From the NCBI RefSeq assembly GCF_003703395.1, contig NZ_RDQN01000001.1:1-64000 (forward strand): a stretch of DNA of 64,000 nucleotides, given 5' to 3'. Positions within the stretch are counted from its first letter, which is position 1. Every line of letters begins with the position of its first letter. Source of the stretch: Pseudoxanthomonas spadix (GTDB lineage: Bacteria > Pseudomonadota > Gammaproteobacteria > Xanthomonadales > Xanthomonadaceae). Position numbers and translations under genes: made by a program. The notes below the pieces were generated by a model. It saw only the letters and a list, made by a program, of their open reading frames with translations. It had not been told where the DNA came from and did not search any database. Shown one piece after another: positions 8,416 to 16,815 of this stretch.

Positions 8416-11049
8416 ATGTCCGCCGTTCCCGAAACCCACGCCTACGACCCCAAGCAGGTCGAAACCTCCGCGCAGCAGTTCTGGAACGCCAGCAAGGCCT
8501 TCGAGGTCAGCGAGACCTCGGACAAGCCCAAGTACTACTGCCTGTCGATGCTGCCCTACCCGTCCGGTGCGCTGCACATGGGCCACGTGCGCAACTACAC
8601 CATCTCCGACGTCATCGCCCGCTACAAGCGCATGACCGGGCACAACGTGCTGCAGCCGATGGGCTGGGACGCCTTCGGCCTGCCGGCCGAGAACGCCGCG
8701 ATCAAGAACAGGACCGCGCCGGCCCAGTGGACCTACGCCAACATCGAGCACATGCGCAGCCAGCTCAAGGCGCTGGGTTACGCGATCGACTGGACCCGCG
8801 AGTTCGCCACCTGCAGCCCCGAGTACTACGTGCACGAGCAGCGCATGTTCACCCGGCTGCTGCGCAAGGGCATCGCCTACCGCAAGGCCTCGGTGGTGAA
8901 CTGGGACCCGGTGGACCAGACCGTGCTGGCCAACGAGCAGGTCATCGACGGCCGCGGCTGGCGCTCGGGCGCGCTGGTGGAAAAGCGCGAGATCCCGCAG
9001 TGGTTCCTGCGCATCACCGACTACGCCCAGGAGCTGCTGGACGGCCTTGATACGTTGCAAGGCTGGCCCGAGTCGGTCAAGACCATGCAGCGCAACTGGA
9101 TCGGCCGCTCCGAAGGCCTGGAAATCCAGTTCAACGTCGAAGGCGGCCATGAGCCGTTGATGGTGTTCACCACCCGCCCGGACACGCTGATGGGCGTGAC
9201 CTTCGTGTCGATCGCCGGCGAGCATCCGCTGGCCCTGAAGGCCGCTGCGTCCAACCCGGAACTGGCCGCCTTCCTGGAGCAACTCAAACTGGGCGGGGTG
9301 TCCGAAGCCGAGCTGGAGACCCAGGAAAAACGCGGCATGGACACCGGCCTGAAGGCCGTGCACCCGATCAGCGGCGAGAGCGTGCCGGTGTGGGTGGCCA
9401 ACTTCGTGCTGATGGGCTATGGCACCGGCGCGGTGATGGCCGTGCCGGGCCACGACCAGCGCGATTTCGAGTTCGCGACCAAGTACGCGCTGCCGATCGT
9501 GCAGGTGATCCAGCTCAAGGAGCCGCGCAACGAGGCCGAACGCAACTACGACAGCAGCCAATGGCAGGACTGGTATGCGGACAAGACCCGCGAATTCGAG
9601 CTGATCAATTCGGCCGAGTTTGACGGACTGGATTTCCACGAAGCCTTCGAGGCGCTGGCCGAGCGCTTCGAACGCAAGGGCCAGGGCCAGCGCCGGGTGA
9701 ACTATCGCCTGCGCGACTGGGGCGTGAGCCGCCAGCGCTACTGGGGCTGCCCGATCCCGGTGATCCACTGCCCCAGGTGCGGTGCGGTGCCGGTGCCGGA
9801 CGACCAGCTGCCGGTGCTGCTGCCGGAGAAGGTGACCCTGGACGGGTTGAAGTCGCCGCTGAAGGCCGATCCGACGTGGCGCGTGACCCCCTGTCCGGAG
9901 TGCGGCGGCGCGGCCGAGCGCGAGACCGACACCTTCGACACCTTCATGGAATCGAGCTGGTACGTGGCCCGTTACACCAGCCCGGGCGCGGCGACGATGG
10001 TCGACAAGCGCGCCAACTACTGGATGCCGGCGGACATGTATGTCGGCGGGATCGAGCACGCGATCCTGCACCTGATGTATTTCCGCTTCTACCACAAGCT
10101 CATGCGCGATGCGCGGATGGTGGACAGCGATGAGCCGGCCACCAACCTGCTGACCCAGGGCATGGTGATCGCCGAGACCTATTACCGCCTCAACGCCGAC
10201 GGTTCCAGGGACTGGATCAACCCGGCGCAGGTCCAGGTGCAGCGCGACGAGCGCGGCCGCATCGTCGGTGCGGTGCTGGCCAGCGACGGCCAGCCGGTGC
10301 AGATCGGTGGCGTGGAGAAGATGTCCAAGTCCAAGAACAACGGCGTGGATCCGCAATCGATGGTGGACAAGTTCGGTGCCGACACGGTGCGGCTGTTTTC
10401 CATGTTCGCCGCGCCGCCCGAGCAGTCGCTGGAATGGAACGAAGCCGGGGTGGAAGGCATGTCGCGGTTCCTGCGCCGGCTGTGGACCCAGGCCCAGCGC
10501 CATGCCGCCGGCGGCGCCGCCCCGGAACTGGACGTGGCGGCGTTGAATACCGAGCAGAAGGCCCTGCGCCGCAAGACCCACGAAACCATCGCCAAGGTCG
10601 GCGACGATTATGGCAAGCGCCACGGCTTCAACACCGCCATCGCCGCGGTGATGGAGCTGTCCAACGCGCTGGCCAGGTTCGATGACCTCAGCGAGCCCGG
10701 CCGCGCCGTACGCCAGGAGGCGCTGGAAGCGGCGGTGCTGCTGCTCAACCCGATCACCCCGCACTCCAGTCACGCGCTGTGGCAGCTGCTGGGTCATGCC
10801 CAGACGCTGCTGGAGGACCTGCCGTTCCCGCAGGCCGACCCGGCGGCGATGGTGCGCGACTCGGTGACCCTGGCCGTGCAGGTCAACGGCAAGCTGCGCG
10901 GCACGATCGAGGTCGCGGCCGATGCACCCAGGGATCTGATCGAATCGCTGGCCAGGGCCGAGCCCAACACGGCCAGGTTCCTGGAAGGCAGCACGATCCG
11001 CAAGGTGATCCTGGTGCCGGGCAAGATCGTCAACCTGGTCGCAGCGTGA
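8416..11049 (+). CDS. leuS: Leucyl-tRNA synthetase
   Basis: LeuS charges tRNA-Leu with leucine in the cytoplasm. The 877-residue product is the normal length for a bacterial class Ia enzyme. It carries the HIGH-type signature as HMGH (54-57, in [14 protein letters not shown]), the KMSKS loop (635-639), the CP1 editing domain with its threonine-rich TTRPDTLMG motif, and the C-terminal anticodon-binding region. The start ATG is set by the [14 protein letters not shown]-terminus typical of xanthomonads. It heads the leuS-lptE-holA-nadD-rsfS-rlmH block. Confidence 0.98.
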   Translation: MSAVPETHAYDPKQVETSAQQFWNASKAFEVSETSDKPKYYCLSMLPYPSGALHMGHVRNYTISDVIARYKRMTGHNVLQPMGWDAFGLPAENAAIKNRTAPAQWTYANIEHMRSQLKALGYAIDWTREFATCSPEYYVHEQRMFTRLLRKGIAYRKASVVNWDPVDQTVLANEQVIDGRGWRSGALVEKREIPQWFLRITDYAQELLDGLDTLQGWPESVKTMQRNWIGRSEGLEIQFNVEGGHEPLMVFTTRPDTLMGVTFVSIAGEHPLALKAAASNPELAAFLEQLKLGGVSEAELETQEKRGMDTGLKAVHPISGESVPVWVANFVLMGYGTGAVMAVPGHDQRDFEFATKYALPIVQVIQLKEPRNEAERNYDSSQWQDWYADKTREFELINSAEFDGLDFHEAFEALAERFERKGQGQRRVNYRLRDWGVSRQRYWGCPIPVIHCPRCGAVPVPDDQLPVLLPEKVTLDGLKSPLKADPTWRVTPCPECGGAAERETDTFDTFMESSWYVARYTSPGAATMVDKRANYWMPADMYVGGIEHAILHLMYFRFYHKLMRDARMVDSDEPATNLLTQGMVIAETYYRLNADGSRDWINPAQVQVQRDERGRIVGAVLASDGQPVQIGGVEKMSKSKNNGVDPQSMVDKFGADTVRLFSMFAAPPEQSLEWNEAGVEGMSRFLRRLWTQAQRHAAGGAAPELDVAALNTEQKALRRKTHETIAKVGDDYGKRHGFNTAIAAVMELSNALARFDDLSEPGRAVRQEALEAAVLLLNPITPHSSHALWQLLGHAQTLLEDLPFPQADPAAMVRDSVTLAVQVNGKLRGTIEVAADAPRDLIESLARAEPNTARFLEGSTIRKVILVPGKIVNLVAA

Positions 11050-11153
11050 GCTCTCAAGCCGCGTTCACGCTGGATCAGGCAGGCTCGCCCGTCGCTCAAC
11101 TGCCGTCCCTGCCACCCTTGCCGCGCCTGCCGGCCTCGTCCAGACTCCCCGCC

Positions 11154-11690
11154 ATGAAACCGACCCCGATGCTGCGGCTGCTGGCCGTCACCCTGCTTGC
11201 TGTCTCCCTGTCGGCCTGTGGCTTTCACCTGCGCAGCAAGATCGCGCTGCCGGGGGATCTGGGCCCGGTCAAGGTCTTGGCCACCGATCCGTACAGCCCG
11301 TTGGCGCGTGATGTGGCGATGGGCCTGAAAGCCGCCGGCGCCATCCCGGCCGAAGACGCCAACGCCAAGGCCGCCACCCTGGAGATCCTGTCCGAGCAAT
11401 GGGGCGATCGCCCGATCGCGCTGGACGAGCAGGGCCGCGCGCTGGAATACAGCCTGCGCTATGCGGTGGTGTTCCGCTTCGTGCGCGCCGATGGCAGCGA
11501 GCTGGTCCCGCAGCAAGTGGTCGAACTCTCGCGCGATTATGTGGCCGAAGCGACCGACCTGACCGGTACCACCTCCGAGCGCGAAATCCTGTCCGAAGAA
11601 CTGCGCCGCGACATGTCCGCCTCGATCCTGCGTCGCGTCGACGGTGTGGTGCGTGGCGTGGGCCGGGTGCCGCCACCTCACGCGCAGTAG
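11154..11690 (+). CDS. lptE: LPS assembly lipoprotein LptE
   Basis: LptE plugs the LptD beta-barrel in the outer membrane and is needed to insert lipopolysaccharide into the outer leaflet. The 178-residue precursor starts with a basic n-region and hydrophobic core, ends in the lipobox LSAC followed by GFHLRS, the family's typical post-cysteine sequence, and continues with the RYAVVFRFV strand region and LTGTTSEREIL. It follows leuS by about 100 bp and its stop lies 2 nt before the holA start, so leuS-lptE-holA is probably one transcript. Essential in E. coli; probably also here. Confidence 0.94.
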   Translation: MKPTPMLRLLAVTLLAVSLSACGFHLRSKIALPGDLGPVKVLATDPYSPLARDVAMGLKAAGAIPAEDANAKAATLEILSEQWGDRPIALDEQGRALEYSLRYAVVFRFVRADGSELVPQQVVELSRDYVAEATDLTGTTSEREILSEELRRDMSASILRRVDGVVRGVGRVPPPHAQ

Positions 11691-11692
11691 CG

Positions 11693-12736
11693 ATGGAACT
11701 GGCCCCCGACCGGCTGGCCGCGCAGGTCGCCGATGCGGCGCTGGCGCCGGCCTACCTGATCGCCGGGCCGGAACCGCTGCTGGTGCTGGAGGCCGCCGAT
11801 GCGGTCCGCGCGCGCGGGCGCGCGCTGGGCATCGCCGAGCGCGAAATCTTCGACCTGGAGGGCCGCGACATCGACTGGGCCGGGCTGCAGGCCAGCTTCG
11901 ATGCGCCCAGCCTGTTCAGTGCCCGCCGCATCGTCGAGGTCCGCCTGCCCACCGGCAAGCCGGGCAAGGAGGGGGCCGAGGTCATCAGTGCCTTCTGCGC
12001 GCGCCCGCCGCAGGACGTGGTGCTGCTGGTCACCGCCGGCGAATGGAGCAAGGCCCATCGCGGCAAGTGGGCCGATGCGATCGAGCGCATCGGCGTGCTC
12101 TCGGTGGCCTGGGCGATCAAGCCGCACGAACTCTCCGGCTGGGTCCAGGCACGATTGCGTGCGCGCGGCCTGCGCGCCGAGCGCGATGCGATCGCGCTGC
12201 TGGTCGAGCGGGTGGAAGGCAACCTGCTGGCCGCCGCCCAGGAAATCGACAAGCTGGTCCTGCTGGCCGATGGCCGGACCCTGGACCTGGCGACGATGCA
12301 GTCGCTGGTGGCCGATGCGGCGCGCTTTGACGTGTTCGGTCTGATCGAGACCACCCTGTCGGGCCATGCCGGCCAGGCCGCGCGCATGCTCGCCGGACTG
12401 CGCGCCGAAGGCGAGGCGGTCGCCGGGCTGATGCCGATGGTGGTGCGCAACCTGCTCAGCACCGCGCACCTTGCGCGCGTGGCCGGGCAGGGCGGCAACT
12501 CCGGATCCGGTCTGGCCGCCGCGATGAAGGGGCAGGGCATCTGGGAAAGCCGGCAGGCGCCGTTCAAGCGCGCGCTGCAGCGCCATGCCAGCCCGGCCCG
12601 CTGGGACCGTTTCGTCGCCGAGGCCGGACACATCGATCGCATCGCCAAGGGCCGCGCCGAAGGCGATGCCTGGGTCGCCCTGGAACGGCTGCTGCTGGCG
12701 ATCGCCGATGCCAAGGCGGTGGAGCTGCTGGTGTGA
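11693..12736 (+). CDS. holA: DNA polymerase III subunit delta
   Basis: Delta is the wrench of the clamp loader: it opens the beta clamp during DNA replication. The 347-residue product matches the family length, with the N-terminal AYLIAGPEPLLVLEAADAVR segment, FDAPSLFSARRIVEVRLPTGK and a C-terminal helical domain ending in LLLAIADAKAVELLV. The ATG lies 2 nt after the lptE stop. Its TGA overlaps a GTG (GTGA, 12733-12736) that opens a frame reaching all the way into nadD. In related genomes nadD follows immediately; here a repeat array intervenes. Confidence 0.94.
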   Translation: MELAPDRLAAQVADAALAPAYLIAGPEPLLVLEAADAVRARGRALGIAEREIFDLEGRDIDWAGLQASFDAPSLFSARRIVEVRLPTGKPGKEGAEVISAFCARPPQDVVLLVTAGEWSKAHRGKWADAIERIGVLSVAWAIKPHELSGWVQARLRARGLRAERDAIALLVERVEGNLLAAAQEIDKLVLLADGRTLDLATMQSLVADAARFDVFGLIETTLSGHAGQAARMLAGLRAEGEAVAGLMPMVVRNLLSTAHLARVAGQGGNSGSGLAAAMKGQGIWESRQAPFKRALQRHASPARWDRFVAEAGHIDRIAKGRAEGDAWVALERLLLAIADAKAVELLV

Positions 12737-12744
12737 GGGACGGG

Positions 12745-13572
12745 GGGCTGGAAGCCGGGACTCGGGACCTAAAAGCCGGGACCCGGGACCCGGGACTCGG
12801 GACCCGGGACCTAAAGGCCGGGACCCGGGACTCGGGACCCGGGACCCGGGACCTAAAAGCCGGGACTCGGGACCTAGAAGCCGGGACTCGGGACTCGGGA
12901 CCCGGGACCCGGGAACAGCAACAACAACAACAACCGGGGGCTGTGCTGGCTTCTGGCGCTTCCGGGTCCCGTGAACAACACCACCCCGGGCCTGGGCTGG
13001 CTTCTGGCTCTTCCGGGTCCCGGGTCCCGGGTCCCGGGTCCCGCAAGCAACGGCACCCCGGGCCGGTGCTGGCTTCTGGCGCTTCCGGGTCCCGGGTCCC
13101 GGGTCCCGGGTCCCGTAAACAGCGCCAACCCGGGCCGGTGCTGGCTTCTGGCGCTTCCGGGTCCCGGGTCCCGGGTCCCGGGTCCCGTAAACAGCACCAC
13201 CCGGGGGCTGTGCTGGCTTCTGGCGCTTCCGGGTCCCGGGTCCCGGGTCCCGTGTCCCGTAAACAGCGCCAACCCGGGCCGGTGCTGGCTTCTGGCTCTT
13301 TCGGGTCCCGGGTCCCGGGTCCCGGGTCCCGTGGACAGCACCACCCCGGGCCTGTGCTGGCTTCTGGCGCTTCCGGGTCCCGGGTCCCGAGTCCCGAGTC
13401 CCGTGAACAGCACCACCCGGGGCCTGTGCTGGCTTCTGGCGCTTCCGGGTCCCGGGTCCCGGGCCCCGGGTCCCGTAAACAGCACCACCCGGGGCCTGTG
13501 CTGGCTTCTGGCTCTTCCGGGTCCCGGGTCCCGGGTCCCGAGTCCCGGCTTGCACGCCCCGAGTCCCGGCCC
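12745..13572 (+). repeat. Heptamer and 72-bp tandem repeat array between holA and nadD
   Basis: Two nested repeats fill the gap. The left part (12745-12920) is a run of the heptamer CGGGACC with C/T variants, interrupted by short CTAAAAGC-like pieces. The right part carries the reverse complement, (CGGGTCC)3, alternating with a spacer of about 50 bp containing CTGGCTTCTGG. That marker starts at 12946, 12997, 13069, 13141, 13213, 13285, 13357, 13429 and 13501: after the first interval the period is exactly 72 bp. Spacers differ by a few bases per copy. Because 72 is a multiple of three, long frames stay open on both strands. GGGACCCGGGACCC palindromes would form strong hairpins. The same heptamer recurs at 24738-25040, 30482-30525 and 30770-30785. 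Confidence 0.97.
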
Positions 13573-14211
13573 CATCTCATCTACGGCGGGACCTTCGATC
13601 CCTTCCACAACGGGCACCTGGCCATTGCCCGCCTGGCAGGGCAGACCCTGCAGGTCCCGGTGACCCTGGTGCCCGCGGCTGATCCGCCGCATCGCCCGCC
13701 GCCCGGTGCCAACGCCGGGCAACGGCTGGCGATGCTGGAAGCGGCCGTCGCAGGCGACCCGGGCCTGCGCGTGGACCGGCGCGAGCTGGATCGCCCGGGA
13801 CCTTCCTACACGGTCGATACCTTGCGCGAATTGCGCGCCGAGCTTGGCCCCCAGGCACCGCTGGCCTTGCTGATCGGCGCCGACAGCTTCTTGGGCCTGC
13901 CGGACTGGCACCAATGGCAAGCGCTGTTCGGCCTGGCACATCTGGTCGTGGCCGAGCGCGCTGACACCATGCTCGAGCAGCTGCCGGCAGTGCTGGCCGA
14001 GGCGGTGGCGGCACGTTGGACCAGCGCGCCTGCCGACCTGCAGTCTGCCCCCGCGGGCCGGGTCCTGCGCCTGCACCAGCCGCTGCAGGCCGAATCGGCC
14101 AGCGACGTGCGTGCGCGCATCGCCGCCGGCCAGTCCTGGCAGGCGCTGGTGCCGCCTGCAGTGGCGGCATTCATCATGGCCCACGGCCTGTACGGAGCGG
14201 CGGCGCTATAA
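13498..14211 (+). CDS. nadD: Nicotinate-nucleotide adenylyltransferase, start inside the repeat array
   Basis: NadD makes nicotinate adenine dinucleotide from nicotinate mononucleotide and ATP, an essential step of NAD synthesis. The catalytic part begins at HLIYGGTFDPFHNGHL (13573; nucleotidyl-transferase GGTFDP.H.GH signature), followed by GPSYTVDTLREL and the C-terminal SASDVRARI region. No ATG, GTG or TTG lies in frame between the conserved domain and the array. The nearest start is GTG 13498 inside the last 72-bp unit, giving 25 repeat-encoded residues. The other extreme is GTG 12733, overlapping the holA stop, giving a 492-residue protein with a 280-residue Gly-Pro-Arg-Ser-rich leader. 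Which start is used cannot be told from sequence. Confidence 0.85.
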   Translation: MLASGSSGSRVPGPESRLARPESRPHLIYGGTFDPFHNGHLAIARLAGQTLQVPVTLVPAADPPHRPPPGANAGQRLAMLEAAVAGDPGLRVDRRELDRPGPSYTVDTLRELRAELGPQAPLALLIGADSFLGLPDWHQWQALFGLAHLVVAERADTMLEQLPAVLAEAVAARWTSAPADLQSAPAGRVLRLHQPLQAESASDVRARIAAGQSWQALVPPAVAAFIMAHGLYGAAAL

Positions 14212-14242
14212 TCGCGGCTGGTCCGTCCACCAAGTCGCTCTT

Positions 14243-14656
14243 TTGTCCAGCCAAGCCCACGTCATCAAGACCCGCCTGCCCAGCCCGCCCCCGTCCGTCC
14301 CGGACCTGCTTGCCAGCGTGCATGCCGCGGTGGGTGAGCTCAAGGCCAAGGAAGTCATCGAGATCGACGTGCGCGGCAAATCCAGCGTCGCCGATTTCCT
14401 GGTGATCGCCTCGGGCACCTCGACCCGCCACGTGAAGTCCATCGCCGACGAAGTGGTGAAGTTCGCCAAGAAGCTGGACGTCATGCCGCTGGGCGTGGAA
14501 GGCGAGCGCGAAGCCGAATGGGTGCTGGTCGACCTGGGCGATGTGATCGTCCACGTCATGCTGCCGCGCGTGCGCGAGTTCTACGCACTGGAGCGCCTGT
14601 GGACGGTGGGCGACCAGCCGCCGGAAGACGACGGCGAAGCAGACGGCCGTCGCTGA
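14243..14656 (+). CDS. rsfS: Ribosome silencing factor RsfS
   Basis: RsfS binds ribosomal protein L14 and blocks joining of the 50S and 30S subunits when nutrients are scarce. The 137-residue product has the DUF143 core: KEVIEIDVRGKSSVADF, VIASGTSTRHVKSIADEV and EREAEWVLVDLGDVIVHVM. The TTG at 14243 is chosen because the SSQAHVIKTRLP sequence directly after it matches the xanthomonad N-terminus; the frame upstream belongs to the nadD 3' end in another register. It lies 31 bp after nadD and 15 bp before rlmH. Confidence 0.93.
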   Translation: MSSQAHVIKTRLPSPPPSVPDLLASVHAAVGELKAKEVIEIDVRGKSSVADFLVIASGTSTRHVKSIADEVVKFAKKLDVMPLGVEGEREAEWVLVDLGDVIVHVMLPRVREFYALERLWTVGDQPPEDDGEADGRR

Positions 14657-14671
14657 CGGTTGCGCCGGGCG

Positions 14672-15142
14672 ATGAAGGCCCGCCTGATCGCCACCGGTGA
14701 GCGCGCCCCCGGCTGGGTCGCGCAGGGGTTTGCCGAATACCAGAAGCGGCTCTCGCACTGGCTGCCGCTTGAACTGGTGGAAGTGACGCCGGGCCTGCGT
14801 GGCAGGAACCGCGATGCCCAGCGCGCGATCGAGGACGAAGGCCAGCGCGTGCTCGCCGCACTGCCCAGGAACGCACACATCGTCGCCCTGGAAGTCACCG
14901 GCAAGCAGCATTCTTCCGAACAGCTGGCCCAGCGCCTGGAACATTGGCGCGGGCAGGGCCGCGACCTGGCATTGCTGATCGGCGGGCCGGAAGGGCACGC
15001 GCCAGCGGTCCTGGCCGCCGCGCACGAGACCTGGTCGCTCGGCCCGTTGACCCTGCCGCACATGCTGGCGCGCCTGGTGGTGGCCGAACAGCTCTATCGC
15101 GCCGCGGCGATGCTGGCCAATCATCCCTACCATCGCGGCTGA
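14672..15142 (+). CDS. rlmH: 23S rRNA (pseudouridine1915-N3)-methyltransferase RlmH
   Basis: RlmH methylates pseudouridine 1915 in helix 69 of 23S rRNA on assembled 70S ribosomes. The 156-residue SPOUT-fold protein shows the knot and S-adenosylmethionine-binding sequence LALLIGGPEGH and the C-terminal LTLPHMLARLVVAEQLYRA with the expected final HPYHRG. The ATG at 14672 matches the family start (MKARLIATGERAPGWV); an ATG-like codon four residues earlier is not supported. It closes the rsfS-rlmH pair, which is almost universal in proteobacteria. Confidence 0.96.
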   Translation: MKARLIATGERAPGWVAQGFAEYQKRLSHWLPLELVEVTPGLRGRNRDAQRAIEDEGQRVLAALPRNAHIVALEVTGKQHSSEQLAQRLEHWRGQGRDLALLIGGPEGHAPAVLAAAHETWSLGPLTLPHMLARLVVAEQLYRAAAMLANHPYHRG

Positions 15143-15246
15143 TCACCGCCACCGGCCGCGCCACGGACCGCAGCGATGAAACGCAAGACGCCCGAGCTGC
15201 CCCGTAAACCGCCCGGCGACCAGGGCGATGCCGATGGCTGGACGGC

Positions 15247-16815
15247 TCAATCCGGGCGGCGCAACGCCTGGATCAAGGGCGCCAGGTGCTTGGCGTAGGG
15301 CGCCCATTTCGGCACGTCCCTGGCCTGGATGCCGCCACGGACCTGGACCGCGCTGGCGGTCACCACCCCCCGCTGCCGGCCTGCGAGCTCCAGCATCGCC
15401 GGATCGAAGTCCAGTCCGCAGAAGGCACACACCTGGCGCAGCACGGCTTCGGGCTCGCGCACCAGGCGTGCATATTCCACGTCCAGGATGCGGCCGGGGA
15501 AGCGCCGGTGCCAATGGGCCATGAGCGCGCGGTACTGGCGGTAGTACGCCGCCAGCTCCTGCAGGTCATAGCTATAGGGATTGGCCTCGGAAAACAGCTC
15601 GCGCAGGTTGGAGAAGCAGGTTTCCACCGGGTCGCGGACCAGGTGCAGGATCCTGGCCTGCGGCAATGCCGCGGCGATGAATCCGATGTTGAGGAAGTTC
15701 GAAGGCAGCTTGTCGGTAAAGAACGCCTCGCCCTGCAGGCGCCACGCAATTCCGTCCAGATAGCGCTGCCCGGCAGCAGCCAGGTCCGCGCGTTGCGCAC
15801 GCTCCACGATCGTGGTGTCGATCACTCCGCGGCAGTGGTGGTCGGTGGCGTGGCGCATGGCGCTGGTGAAGTCATAGAGCTCGCCAATGCCCCTGACATG
15901 CGGCGATCCGTCCATCATCTGCTCGAGCAGGGTGGTGCCCGAGCGGTGCATTCCGACGATGAAGATGGGCGTGGCACCGGCATTGCCCGTGGCAGGCGTC
16001 GGCGGCGGGGTGAATGCGGCCAGCGCCTGCATCAACCGGTAGGACGCGCCAGTTTCGTATTGCAGGGTCGAACGCTTCGCGCGGCAGCCCAGCATCAGCG
16101 CCTGCCAGGCGCCCTGGGTGTCTCCCAGGTCGTCCAGTTCCTTGTGCAGCGCGAAACCCAGCAGGGCGACATCGGCGGCACTGCGGCCCGGCCGCTGCAA
16201 CTGCGCCTTGATGGCGTCGACGTGGTGCGAGGTCGGCTGCTGCCTGCGCAGCGCGGCCTGCAGCCACCAGCCCTGCGCAATCTCCGGTGCCCGCTTGAGC
16301 GCCCGCGCCACGTCCTGCTCGGCTTCCCTGAAACGCCCCAGATAAGTCAGCACCTGGGTCCTTGCCAGCAGGGTCGTTGGATAATCGGGGTCCGCGCGCC
16401 GGGCTTCGTCCAGCAGGACGATGGCCTGATCGGGCAGGTTGACGTAGCTCAATTGCGCCGCGGCCCGGATCAGGGCCGGAATGGACATGCGCGAAGCCGG
16501 CAGCATGCGCTTGATGCACTCCAGCAAGGCCGGGATCTCGTTGAATGTCCGCAGCCTGGGGAGCAGCTCGTCCAGGACCTTTGGCGAGCTGGTCCCGGTC
16601 GCATGGGCCTGCATCGCACAGGCGAGCGCCTTGCGGTATTGCCCGCGCAGGGAATGCATGTAGGACAACTGGACCAGGACGTAGGGGTCTGCCGGCTTCT
16701 GCACGAGCGCTGCGCCATACAGGGCGATGGCCTGGTCGATGTCCCGCCGCGCCGCGCAGGCTTCGGCGCGTTCGAGCAGGGCGCCATATCCGGGCGCGGG
16801 AACGGCAGGGCTCAT
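15247..16815 (-). CDS. TPR-containing sulfotransferase (second of a tandem pair)
   Basis: This 522-residue protein has an N-terminal TPR superhelix (about 1-275, with ALLERAEACAARRDIDQAIALYG-type repeats) and a C-terminal PAPS-dependent sulfotransferase domain. The 5'-phosphosulfate loop is GMHRSGTTLLEQMM, and the 3'-phosphate-binding region lies around RILHLVRDPVETCFSNL. Sulfotransferases move sulfuryl from PAPS to hydroxyls; the TPR part suggests a protein or peptide target, as in tyrosylprotein sulfotransferases, but that is inference. Its ATG overlaps the stop of the upstream paralogue (ATGA), so the two are translated together. Both have exactly 522 residues but are well diverged. Confidence 0.88.
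   Translation of the reverse strand: MSPAVPAPGYGALLERAEACAARRDIDQAIALYGAALVQKPADPYVLVQLSYMHSLRGQYRKALACAMQAHATGTSSPKVLDELLPRLRTFNEIPALLECIKRMLPASRMSIPALIRAAAQLSYVNLPDQAIVLLDEARRADPDYPTTLLARTQVLTYLGRFREAEQDVARALKRAPEIAQGWWLQAALRRQQPTSHHVDAIKAQLQRPGRSAADVALLGFALHKELDDLGDTQGAWQALMLGCRAKRSTLQYETGASYRLMQALAAFTPPPTPATGNAGATPIFIVGMHRSGTTLLEQMMDGSPHVRGIGELYDFTSAMRHATDHHCRGVIDTTIVERAQRADLAAAGQRYLDGIAWRLQGEAFFTDKLPSNFLNIGFIAAALPQARILHLVRDPVETCFSNLRELFSEANPYSYDLQELAAYYRQYRALMAHWHRRFPGRILDVEYARLVREPEAVLRQVCAFCGLDFDPAMLELAGRQRGVVTASAVQVRGGIQARDVPKWAPYAKHLAPLIQALRRPD

Noticed and set aside
8410-10797. 795-codon minus-strand ORF opposite leuS
   Set aside because: It is antisense to LeuS and rich in His and Gln runs, the usual shadow pattern.
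11678-13555. 625-codon minus-strand ORF through the array and over holA
   Set aside because: Half is the antisense of holA and half is the repeat, which stays open only because its period is a multiple of three.
12946-13572. CRISPR-like array (regular repeats and spacers)
   Set aside because: The spacers are near-identical to each other, there is no cas gene, and the repeats are heptamer clusters. It is a tandem repeat, not a CRISPR.
15177-15299. 40-codon ORF after rlmH starting ATGAAACGCAAG
   Set aside because: It has no good ribosome-binding site and its second half is antisense to the sulfotransferase C-terminus.
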